A stretch of DNA of 64,000 bases from Atherix ibis (taxonomy: Eukaryota; Arthropoda; Insecta; Diptera; Athericidae). The stretch lies in contig OY282608.1 in the NCBI GenBank assembly GCA_958298945.1, positions 75,440,806 to 75,504,805 on the forward strand, in the 5' to 3' direction. A model generated the notes under the pieces. That model was not told the DNA's origin and made no database searches. It saw nothing but the letters and a program-made list of their open reading frames with translations. Below are positions 45,199 through 53,800 of this stretch, piece after piece. Each line of letters begins with the position of its first letter. Positions within the stretch are counted from its first letter, which is position 1. Position numbers and translations under genes: made by a program.

Positions 45199-45760
45199 AA
45201 TCCGCGTCAATTAAAAACAAAATTTCAACTTAGTATATTTAATTATTCAATGGCCATAGTTATTTAAATTCATATTCGTTCAGTAGTTAATTTGCAATAG
45301 TCCTACCAAATATTAGTTTTTGTGTAAAAGAATAAAATTCCTAGAATCCGTTTCAATTTTTCCATATAAAAATGTGTTAGTTTTAGTGTAAGTGCCGATT
45401 TTGATATTTTTGATGTGCGAATGAACAAGAACAGGATAATGTGAAAAAAAAAAAACAACAAGAAATACAATTATATATGAAGAAGAACAGAGACGTGTTG
45501 TGACAAGTGACTATAAAGAAGAAGAAACATTGAAAGTGTATTGGTATTAGTGTAGTGCGTTTGTGAGCGTTGTTTTGTGTTCAAGGAATTGGAATAACAT
45601 TTTTGAAAATTTAAGGAGTATTATAGTTGTTATACATAATACGCAACGCATATATATACATACATACAGAGATAATAAAGTATTTAATAATAGTTCCTAT
45701 ATTTAAGGAAGTCATTTTTTTTTTTCATTATTCTAAATTTTATATACGGCAACATCGATA
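45181..45760 (+). other. Untranslated leader of the retrotransposon
   Basis: About 580 bp of AT-rich sequence between the left LTR and the Gag-Pol start. It contains short A and T runs and an ATAC/ATAT-rich patch near 45650-45670. I see no frame of useful length. An in-frame TAA at 45734-45736 shows the coding frame cannot begin earlier than 45761. Confidence 0.8.
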
Positions 45761-48700
45761 ATGAGTAAAATGACCACAAGAAAGAGAGGGAGACGCGCTG
45801 CGCTAGTTGTTGACGAAATACGTACAGCAAATGTGGAAGTTAATTCTGATACCACAAACACGGCATTACAAATACAAATTAATACGCTGCAGAGAGATAT
45901 CGCCGTATTAAGAGAACAGACTCTCGCTCCTTTGAGCTCAAGTACGAGTGTCAATGACAGTGTGATGAGTCAAACAACACCAATACAATCAAACGTACGT
46001 GAAGAGAGTCGGCTGCGCATGTCGCTTGCAGAGGCAAAGTCGCTAATACCACCATACAATCCAGGCAAATCGTTATTGACCGCTGAACAATGGGTCGCGA
46101 CAGTAGAGAATCTGCGAAGTGTATATGTATGGGATAGTTTAACTACAATGTTATACGCTGGGAGTCAGCTGTGTAGTTCTGCATGTGAGTGGTACGAAAT
46201 AAATCGAGCGAATTTGAGAACATGGGACGATTTTAAAGTTGCATTTCTAATTGGATTCCCGTCAGTTGAAAACAAATCAGAAATTTTGTCGCTGTTGATG
46301 AAAAGACGACGACAAAAAGGAGAAGAGGTAGAAACGTATTTTTATAATGTAGTTTCACTAGGAAAGAAATTATATTTGGTGGATTTAGAAATTATTAGAT
46401 ATATAATATCAGGATTAGGAGAACAAAATTTAATTAACCGATTAGAGGCGTTTAAACCACAAACATTACCGGACACATTAAAAGCAATAAAAGAACTTGA
46501 ATCCATGGACCAGCATTGCCAATTAAGAAAACACTTTCAAAGTACAAGTACAACCAAAAATCCGTTTTCTCAAAATTCAAATTACAATCACAATTATGGT
46601 ATAAATAATTCATCAAATAACCGATACAGCCAACATCAAAATTATGAAACTTTTAACAGAAATTCCAATAGCTACAACAACAGTAGTAATAACGTAAACA
46701 GGAACCAAAATTCAAACTACAGAAATCAAAATAATAATAGGAATTTCGAACAGTTAAATATAAAGAACTTCAGACAAAATAATCACTCTAATAAAGCTTG
46801 TTATCGTTGCGGAAAACTTGGACATTTTGCTTATAATTGTATAAAGCGTCCAAGAACAAATGAAGAAAATGAACGAAATATACGATCAATCGCGAGTAAT
46901 GCAAATAAAGAGAACGAGTGTTATATGACAGTGTTGGTGGATAATGTCGAAATGCAAGCATTTTTAGATCTCGGAAGTGATTGCACTACATTAAGACTGT
47001 CCGACGCACAAAAGTACGGATGGATTTATGAAGACTACGTAATAAATTTAAAAGGATTTGCAGGAGGAATTTGTAAGACGTTAGGGAAAATGCACCATCT
47101 ACTAAAAGTAAATGAAGTTGAACTTTTAATAGAAATATTAGTTGTTGATGATTCTGTGCAGGATATTCCAATATTGGTGGGGCGCAACTTTTTAAGTCAC
47201 CCTCAAGTGGTTATAATAAAGCGATGGGGTACACTGAAAATTAGTAAGGACAATACTGCTTGTGGAACAGAAAATCATGTAACACAGGCGAAAGAATTGG
47301 ATAAGCAGATGCGTGTTAAACGTATGATTGTAGAAGACGACGTTAATTTTGGTGAAAGTGCAATTCAACAAGAAAAAGAAATGGTGGTGGAGTTATTAAA
47401 TAAATATAGAAATGCTGTTGCACTTAATTTGAAGGAGCTTGGCGTAACCACAAACTTCCAAATAAAAATTAATTTGAAGTCCGAAGAAATTATACGCTAT
47501 AAACCATACAGAATACCTTATGGGCAAAAGAAAATCTTAGACAACATCATCGCAGAGTTGTTGGAAAACAAAATAATTGAAGAATCTACTTCGGAATATG
47601 CTAGTCCAATTATTTTGGTTAAAAAACCAAATGGCACTTTCCGCATGTGTGTAGATTACAGAGCTATAAATAAAATAACAAAGCGGGAGAATTTTCCCAC
47701 ACCAAACATCGATGAGCAGATTAATTCATTCTCCGGCACAAACATTTTTAACAGCATTGATTTAATGAGTGGTTATTATCAAATACCTGTTGAAGAAAAA
47801 TCAAGACAGTATACTGCATTCGTTACACCGACAGGACTTTATCAGTTTAGACGTATGCCATTCGGCTTAACAAATGCGCCGGCCATATTTATGCGAATGA
47901 TGGCAAAACTAAAAACACAAATGGATCCAGAAAAATGCACAATATACGTGGATGATGCATTAATACCAGCGGGAAATTCATCAGACTGTATTAAAAGTGT
48001 TGAAAAGTTTTTAAGATTATTGGCAGCTGAAGGACTCACCATAAATTTGACAAAAAGTACATTCTTCACTAATAAAACAACTTACTTGGGACACGAAATT
48101 AGCGAATTTGGAGTAAAACCAGGTTGTAAGAATATTGATGCAGTAAAAGAATTTGTTCAACCAACATCAATAACTGAAATTAGAAGATTTTTGGGACTAA
48201 CTGGATTTTTCCTGAAATTTATTCTTAACTATTCAATTATTGCAAGACCGTTGCATATGATGTTAAAGAAAGATGCACAATTTCAATGGACAGAATTAGA
48301 AAATAACGCTTTTGAGACTTTGAAAAATTGTTTATGCAACGAACCTATACTTGTCTTATATAATCCGGCATTAGATCACGAGTTGCACACCGATGCCAGT
48401 TCAATTGGATTGGCGGGAATACTTTTACAGGTAGAGTTTGATGGAAAAAGGAAAGTTGTCGCATACTTTAGTCGAGCCACCACTTCTGCAGAATCGAAAT
48501 ACCACAGCTATGAGCTGGAAGCTTTGGACGTTGTGGCAAGCTTAGAAAGATTTAAGTTCTATTTGCTTCACAAAAAGTTTGTTGTTGCAACAGATTGCAA
48601 TTCGTTAAAAATGACGCATAATAAGAAAAACTTGATAAGCCGCATAGGGAGATGGTGGTTAAAAATACAAGAGTTTGATTTTGAAATGGTTCATCGGTCA

Positions 48701-49276
48701 GCGAAATTAATGTCACACGCGGATGCATTAAGTCGGTGTCCGAATGAAGAAGCCGTAGAAACAACGGATGTGGCAACTACTCAAATGGCAATTGAAATGA
48801 AAGAATCTGATTGGATTTCCACATTACAACGACAGGATCTAGACATAAAAGAAATTGCAGATGTTTTGGAGAAATCTGTTACTACAACAACATCAAATAA
48901 TAATAAAAATATTCGGAACGAGTATGAACTTAAAGGAAATAGAGTTTATAAAAAAACAAAATCTGGGTTGAAATTTGTTGTACCTCGGGGATTGCGGTGG
49001 AAAATTATTCAGTCGTATCATGATGACATAGGACATTTTGCGGTGGACAATACTGTGGATTTAATAAAGAAAATTTATTGGTTTGCGAATATGAAGTCAA
49101 TAGTAAAGAAATATATAAATAGTTGCATGGGTTGTTTATATAATAAAAGAGGTGTGGATGAAACACGTTATCAGTTGCATCCGATTGAAAAGATTGCAGT
49201 TCCTTTTCAAACTATCCACCTTGATCATGTTGGACCTTTTCCAAAAAGTAAAAAAACAAACATGTATACTTTTTGA
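45761..49276 (+). CDS. gag-pol: Gag-Pol polyprotein, integrase truncated (1171 aa)
   Basis: Single frame for the retrotransposon's structural protein and enzymes. The start is the first ATG after an in-frame stop and has A at -3. Residues about 1-20 are basic and 36-60 are a possible coiled coil. Residues about 105-235 form a Gag-like domain, 267-346 an Asn/Gln-rich linker, and the CCHC zinc knuckle is C347, C350, H355, C360. The aspartic protease follows, with active-site motif DLGS at 403-406 (usual form DTG or DSG) and the ILVGRNFL motif at 471-478. Reverse transcriptase spans about 575-790, with D667 and Y729-V-D-D732. RNase H spans about 870-1000, with D878, E918/E920, D945 and HADALSR at 986-992. 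The integrase zinc finger is H1087, H1092, C1122, C1125, and D1155 is the first catalytic Asp. The frame ends 17 residues later, lacking the second Asp and Glu. Capsid assembly and cDNA synthesis could be intact; integration should fail. Confidence 0.93.
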   Translation: MSKMTTRKRGRRAALVVDEIRTANVEVNSDTTNTALQIQINTLQRDIAVLREQTLAPLSSSTSVNDSVMSQTTPIQSNVREESRLRMSLAEAKSLIPPYNPGKSLLTAEQWVATVENLRSVYVWDSLTTMLYAGSQLCSSACEWYEINRANLRTWDDFKVAFLIGFPSVENKSEILSLLMKRRRQKGEEVETYFYNVVSLGKKLYLVDLEIIRYIISGLGEQNLINRLEAFKPQTLPDTLKAIKELESMDQHCQLRKHFQSTSTTKNPFSQNSNYNHNYGINNSSNNRYSQHQNYETFNRNSNSYNNSSNNVNRNQNSNYRNQNNNRNFEQLNIKNFRQNNHSNKACYRCGKLGHFAYNCIKRPRTNEENERNIRSIASNANKENECYMTVLVDNVEMQAFLDLGSDCTTLRLSDAQKYGWIYEDYVINLKGFAGGICKTLGKMHHLLKVNEVELLIEILVVDDSVQDIPILVGRNFLSHPQVVIIKRWGTLKISKDNTACGTENHVTQAKELDKQMRVKRMIVEDDVNFGESAIQQEKEMVVELLNKYRNAVALNLKELGVTTNFQIKINLKSEEIIRYKPYRIPYGQKKILDNIIAELLENKIIEESTSEYASPIILVKKPNGTFRMCVDYRAINKITKRENFPTPNIDEQINSFSGTNIFNSIDLMSGYYQIPVEEKSRQYTAFVTPTGLYQFRRMPFGLTNAPAIFMRMMAKLKTQMDPEKCTIYVDDALIPAGNSSDCIKSVEKFLRLLAAEGLTINLTKSTFFTNKTTYLGHEISEFGVKPGCKNIDAVKEFVQPTSITEIRRFLGLTGFFLKFILNYSIIARPLHMMLKKDAQFQWTELENNAFETLKNCLCNEPILVLYNPALDHELHTDASSIGLAGILLQVEFDGKRKVVAYFSRATTSAESKYHSYELEALDVVASLERFKFYLLHKKFVVATDCNSLKMTHNKKNLISRIGRWWLKIQEFDFEMVHRSAKLMSHADALSRCPNEEAVETTDVATTQMAIEMKESDWISTLQRQDLDIKEIADVLEKSVTTTTSNNNKNIRNEYELKGNRVYKKTKSGLKFVVPRGLRWKIIQSYHDDIGHFAVDNTVDLIKKIYWFANMKSIVKKYINSCMGCLYNKRGVDETRYQLHPIEKIAVPFQTIHLDHVGPFPKSKKTNMYTF

Positions 49277-49327
49277 GTTTTTATTATTAATGAAATGAAT
49301 AAATTATTTTTGTTTTTATTACTTTGA
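49277..49327 (+). pseudogene. In-frame remnant of integrase core after the stop
   Basis: Past the TGA at 49274-49276 the same frame stays open for 16 codons to a second TGA at 49325-49327. The segment IINEMNK sits where Gypsy integrases have a hydrophobic strand followed by an acidic residue and a Lys. It may therefore be decayed integrase coding sequence, with the larger loss beginning after it. The match is short, and chance similarity of AT-rich DNA is possible. Confidence 0.4.
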
Positions 49328-49540
49328 TTAATTCACAATTTTGTTGAGTTTATTTTAACAGACTTTCGGATTTTGGATAAGATGATAACATGTGAACTGT
49401 TACACAAGGTAAAGTGAATTCGGTGCGTTGAATGTTGATTCGATGTTGCTAAATTATTCGAATACTGGATTGGATGTTGGAGTCACTGGTGATATTTTGA
49501 CTTTGGTTGAGAAAATATGTGGAATGTTTGAAGGTAGATA
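49328..49540. other. AT-rich remnant region, no gene seen
   Basis: About 210 bp between the integrase remnant and the minisatellite. All frames are broken by stops, and I see no recognisable integrase motif, repeat or RNA structure. It probably derives from the 3' part of the element after a deletion. Confidence 0.6.
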
Positions 49541-50015
49541 TGTGGCGTGAAGCCTGATTTGTGGCGTGACGCCTGATTTGTGGTGTGAAGCCTGATTCGT
49601 GGCGTGAAGCCTGAATTGTGGCGTGACAATTAAAAATTGGTGTGATGCCTAAAAATTGGTGTGATGCCTAAATATTGGTGTGATGCCTAAACATTGGTGT
49701 GATGCCTAAAAAAAAAAAAAAAATGGTGTGATGCCTAAAAATTGGTGTGATGCCTAAATATTGGTGTGATGCCTAAACATTGGTGTGATGCCTAAAAAAA
49801 AAAAAAAATGGTGTGATGCCTAAAAATTGGTGTGATGCCTAAATATTGGTGTGATGCCTAAACATTGGTGTGATGCCTAAAAAAAAAAAAAAAAAATGGT
49901 GTGATGCCTAAACATTGGTGTGATGCCTAAAAAAAAAAAAAAATGGTGTGATGCCTAAAAAAATGGTGTGATGCCTAAATATTGGTGTGATGCCTAAAAA
50001 AATTGGTGTGATGCC
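49541..50015. repeat. Internal minisatellite of the retrotransposon (GTGTGATGCCTAAA family)
   Basis: About 24 tandem units. The first five (49541 to about 49630) are diverged, of the type TGTGGCGTGAAGCCTGATT. The remainder are about 19-bp units of the type TTGGTGTGATGCCTAAAAA. In the second part the spacer cycles AAAAA, AAATA, AAACA, then a long A-run (about 15-19 A), three times in a row. This is a four-unit superrepeat of about 85-90 bp, followed by irregular copies. It lies between pol and the right LTR and has no coding frame. Confidence 0.9.
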
Positions 50016-50284
50016 AAAGTAGTAATGTGATTATATGGCAACCATTAAGTGTATGGCTTGTTGGTTGTCAGGGTAAAATCACAATAGAAAAATTTAACAC
50101 AACTAACCAGAAATTGTTTGCTATAGTGGATGAGGTGTAGTAATGAATTGGTAGTACTTAAACATGTAGTAAAAAGTAGAATATGTAGTAAAAAGTGTAC
50201 ACATAGACTTATTGCATGAATAATTTATATTAGTAGTATTTTAATTGAGAAGGTAATAATATTTAAAACACTAACTTGCACTCA
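50016..50284. other. 3' untranslated region before the right LTR
   Basis: AT-rich sequence with no gene. The only structure seen is a 14-bp direct repeat, ATGTAGTAAAAAGT, at 50164-50177 and 50183-50196. No clear polypurine tract lies immediately before the right LTR. Confidence 0.6.
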
Positions 50285-50301
50285 TACGTCGAGTCGACGT
50301 A
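50285..50301. other. 17-bp perfect palindrome near right LTR
   Basis: TACGTCGAGTCGACGTA: 8-bp arms around a central G, ending 16 bp before the right LTR. It holds four CpG dinucleotides in otherwise AT-rich, CpG-poor sequence. It could be a protein-binding site or a small hairpin. It is not in front of the left LTR. Confidence 0.7.
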
Positions 50302-50317
50302 CTGTCGGATGGCCGAA

Positions 50318-50564
50318 TATAACGCAACTATTGCACTGGATATAAATAATACCCTTTATCCAAGTTGTAACTCATTCTTGATAATTTGATTATCACTCAA
50401 AATACCCTCTCAGACTTTTGAGTCAAGAGAGAGAGAGGCTAGCCGCTGTGGTAAAAGTGTGATACTAATCGGTCAGGTTGAAACTCTTATATCGGCAGGG
50501 ACAGCGGCTAGTTTTTTCGGTGGTTTATTAAAATATAGCAGTATAAATTGGTGAATGGATAATA
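50318..50564 (+). repeat. Right (3') long terminal repeat, 247 bp
   Basis: Matches the left LTR over its whole length with 7 substitutions. The first bases are TATAACG where the left copy has TGTAACG, so the right copy has probably lost the canonical TG start by mutation. The TATA-like box at 50341-50348 and all three inverted repeats are retained. Satellite resumes immediately after the last A at 50564. Confidence 0.9.
50341..50348 (+). promoter_or_regulatory. TATA-like box in right LTR
   Basis: TATAAATA at the same offset as in the left LTR. If active it would drive transcription rightwards into the satellite and produce GU-rich RNA. Read-through is inference. Confidence 0.45.
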
Positions 50565-50568
50565 GTTG
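50565..50568 (+). repeat. Right target-site duplication, GTTG
   Basis: GTTG directly after the right LTR, equal to 44930-44933. Joining the two flanks with only one GTTG gives uninterrupted GGTTTGTT units in register. Confidence 0.7.
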
Positions 50569-50899
50569 GTTTGTTGGTTTGTTAGTTTGTTGGTTCGTTG
50601 GTTTGTTGGTTTGTTGGTTTGTTGGTTTGTTGGTTTGTTTGTTTGTTGGTTTGTTGGTTTGTTGGTTTGTTGGTTTGTTGGTTTGTTGGTTTGTTGGTTT
50701 GTTGGTTTGTTGGTTTGTTGGTTTGTTGGCTTGTTGGTTTGTTGGTTTGTTGGTTTGTTGGTTTGTTGGTTTGTTGGTTTGTTGGTTTGTTGGTTTGTTG
50801 GTTTGTTGGTTTGTTGGTTTGTTGGTTTGTTGGTTTGTTGGTTTGTTGGTTTGTTGGTTTGTTGGTTTGTTGGTTTGTTGGTTTGTTGGTTTGTTGGTT

Positions 50900-53800
50900 T
50901 GTTGGTTTGTTGGCTTGTTGGTTTGTCGGCTTGTTTGTTTGTTGGCTTGTTGGCTTGTTGGTTTGTCGGTTTGTTGGTTTGTTGGTTTGTTGGTTTGTTG
51001 GTTTGTTGGTTTGTTGGTTTGTTGGTTTGTTGGTTTGTTGGTTTGTTGGTCTGTTGGTTTGTTAGTTTGTTGGTTTGTTGGTTTATTGGTTTACTTGTTT
51101 GTTGGTTTGTTGGCTTGTGGGTTTTCTGGCCTGTTGGTTTGTTGGTTTGTTGGTTTGTTTGTTTGTTGGTTTGTTCGGTTGCTGGCTTGTTGGTTTTTTG
51201 GCTTGTTGGCTTATTGGTTTGTTGGTACGTTTGTTTGTTGGTTTATTCGTTTGTTGGTTTTTTGGTTTGTTGGTTTGTTCGTTTGTTGGTTTGTTTGTTT
51301 GTTGGTTTGTTGGTTTGTTGGTTTGTTGGTTTTTTGGTTTGTTGGCTTGTTGGTTTGTTGGTTTGTTGGTTTGTTGGTTTGTTGGTTTGTTGGTTTGTTG
51401 GTTTGTTGGTTTGTTGGTTTGTTGGTTTGTTGGTTTGTTGGTTTGTTGGTTTGTTGGTTTGTTGGTTTGTTGGTTTGTTCGTTTGTTGGCTTGTTGATTT
51501 GTTGGTTTGTTCGTTTGTTCGTTTGTTGGCTTGTTGGTTTGTTGGCTTGTTGGCTTGTTGGTTTGTTGGTTTGTTGGTTTCTTGGTTACTTGGTTCGTTG
51601 GTTTGTTGGTTTGTTTTGGTTTGTTGGTTTGTTGGTTTGTTGGTTTGTTGGTTTATTGGTTTGTTGGTTTGTTGGTTTGTTGGTTTGTTGGTTTGTTGGT
51701 TTGTTGGTTTGTTGGTTTGTTGGTTTGTTGGTTTGTTGGTTTGTTGGTTTGGTGGTTTGTTGGTTTGTTGGTTTGTTTGTTTGTTGGTTTTTTAGTTTGT
51801 TTGTTTGTTGGTTTGTTGGTTTGTTGGTTTGTTGGTTTGTTGGTTTGTTGGTTTGTTGGTTTTTTGATTTGTTGGCTTGTTGGTTTGTTGGTTTGTTGGT
51901 TTGTTGGTTTGTTCGTTTGTTGGTTTTTTAGTTTGCTTGTTTGTTGGTTTGTTCGTTTGTTGGTTTGTTGGTTACTTGATTTGTTGGTTTGTTAGTTTGT
52001 TGGCTTGTTGGTTTGTTGGTTTGTTGGTTTGTAGGTTTGTTCGTTTGTTGGTTTGTTGGCTACTTGAGTTGTTGGTTTGTTGGTTTGTTGGCTTGTTGGT
52101 TTGTTGGTTTGTACGTTTGTTGGTTTGTTGGTTACTTGGTTTGTTGGTTTGTTCGTTTGTTCGTTTGTTCGTTTGTTGGTTTTTGTTGGTTTGTTATTTT
52201 GTTCGTTTGTTGGTTTGTTGGTTTGTTGGTTTGTTGGTTTGTTGGTTTGTTGGTTTGTTTGTTTGTTGGTTTGTTGGTTTGTTGGTTTGTTGGTTTGTTG
52301 GTTTGTTGGTTTATTGGTTTGTTGGTTTGTTGGTTTGTTGGTTTGTTGGTTTGTCGGTTTGATGGTTTATTCGTTTGTTGGTTTTTTGGTTTGTTTGTTT
52401 GTTCGTTTGTTGGTTTGTTTGTTTGTTGGTTTGTTGGTTTGTTGGTTTGTTGGTTTGTAGGTTTTTTGGTTTGTTGGCTTGTTGGTTTGTTGGTTTGTTG
52501 GTTTGTTGGTTTATTGGTTTGTTGGTTTGTTGGTTTGTTGGTTTGTTGGTTTGTTGGTTTGTTGGTTTGTTGGTTTGTTGGTTTGTTGGTTTGTTCGTTT
52601 GTTGGCTTGTTGATTTGTTGGTTTGTTCGTTTGTTCGTTTGTTGGCTTGTTGGTTTGTTGGCTTGTTGGCTTGTTGGTTTGTTGGTTTGTTGGTTTGTTG
52701 GTTACTTGGTTCGTTGGTTTGTTGGTTTGTTTTGGTTTGTTGGTTTGTTGGTTTGTTGGTTTGTTGGTTTGTTGGTTTGTTGGTTTGTTGGTTTGTTGGT
52801 TTGTTGGTTTGTTGGTTTGTTAGTTTGTTGGTTTGTTGATTTGGTGGTTTGTTGGTTTGTTGGTTTGTTCGTTTGTTGGTTTTTTAGTTTGTTTGTTTGT
52901 TGGTTTGTTGGTTTGTTGGTTTGTTGGTTTGTTGGTTTGTTGGTTTGTTGGTTTGTTGGTTTGTTGGTTTGTTGGTTTGTTGGTTTGTTGGTTTGTTGGT
53001 TTTTTGATTTGTTGGCTTGTTGGTTTGTTGGTTTGTTGGTTTGTTGGGTTGTTGATTTGTTGGTTTGTTGGTTTGTTGGTTTGTTGGTTTGTTGGTTTTT
53101 TGGTTTGTTGGTTTGTTGGTTTGTTAGTTTGTTGGTTTGTTGGTTTGTTGGCTTGTTGGTTTGTTGGTTTGTTGGTTTGTTGGTTTGTTGGTTTGTTGGT
53201 TTGTTGGTTTGTTGGTTTGTTGGTTTGTTGGTTTGTTGGTTTGTTGGTTTGTTGGTTTGTTGGTTTGTTCGTTTGTTGGCTTGTTGATTTGTTGGTTTGT
53301 TCGTTTGTTCGTTTGTTGGCTTGTTGGTTTGTTGGCTTGTTGGCTTGTTGGTTTGTCGGTTTGTTGGTTTCTTGGTTACTTGCTTCGTTGGTTTGTTGGT
53401 TTGTTTTGGTTTGTTGGTTTGTTGGTTTGTTGGTTTGTTGGTTTATTGGTTTGTTGGTTTGTTGGTTTGTTGGTTTGTTGGTTTGTTGGTTTGTTGGTTT
53501 GTTGGTTTGTTGGTTTGTTGCTTTGTTGGTTTGTTGGTTTGGTGGTTTGTTGGTTTGTTGGTTTGTTTGTTTGTTGGTTTTTTAGTTTGTTTGTTTGTTG
53601 GTTTGTTGGTTTGTTGGTTTGTTGGTTTGTTGGTTTGTTGGTTTGTTGGTTTTTTGATTTGTTGGCTTGTTGGTTTGTTGGTTTGTTGGTTTGTTGGTTT
53701 GTTCGTTTGTTGGTTTTTTAGTTTGCTTGTTTGTTGGTTTGTTCGTTTGTTGGTTTGTTGGTTACTTGATTTGTTGGTTTGTTAGTTTGTTGGCTTGTTG

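Larger units (their letters stand above)
44934..50564 (+). mobile_element. Ty3/Gypsy LTR retrotransposon, mdg3/Blastopia-like, integrase-defective copy
   Basis: A 5,631-bp element inserted in the satellite. The layout is a 247-bp left LTR, primer binding site, leader of about 580 bp, one Gag-Pol frame, an AT-rich remnant with a minisatellite, and a 247-bp right LTR. The LTRs differ at 7 positions (about 3%), so the insertion is not brand new but is well preserved. The domain order protease, reverse transcriptase, RNase H, integrase defines the Ty3/Gypsy superfamily. The single fused frame and the sequence around the integrase zinc finger resemble the mdg3/Blastopia insect lineage; this is recognition by eye, not a search. 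No envelope frame is present. Most of the integrase core is missing, so mobility would need help in trans. Confidence 0.95.

Noticed and set aside
45733..48776. Small minus-strand frames opposite Gag-Pol (for example 45733-45954, 46986-47171, 47842-48069, 48552-48776)
   Set aside because: Each is short, lies antisense to a clear long coding frame and shows no recognisable domain.
49541..50015. Coding tandem repeat in the minisatellite
   Set aside because: Unit lengths vary with A-run length and all frames are broken by stops.
49277..50317. Envelope gene that would make the element an errantivirus-type retrovirus
   Set aside because: There is no open frame of useful length, no signal peptide and no transmembrane segment. 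The space is AT-rich remnant plus minisatellite.
50136..50564. A longer right LTR starting at TGTAG (50136)
   Set aside because: It follows a purine-rich GGATGAGG, but nothing upstream of 50318 is shared with the left LTR. It would be valid only if the left LTR is truncated; kept as an open alternative in the polypurine-tract finding.
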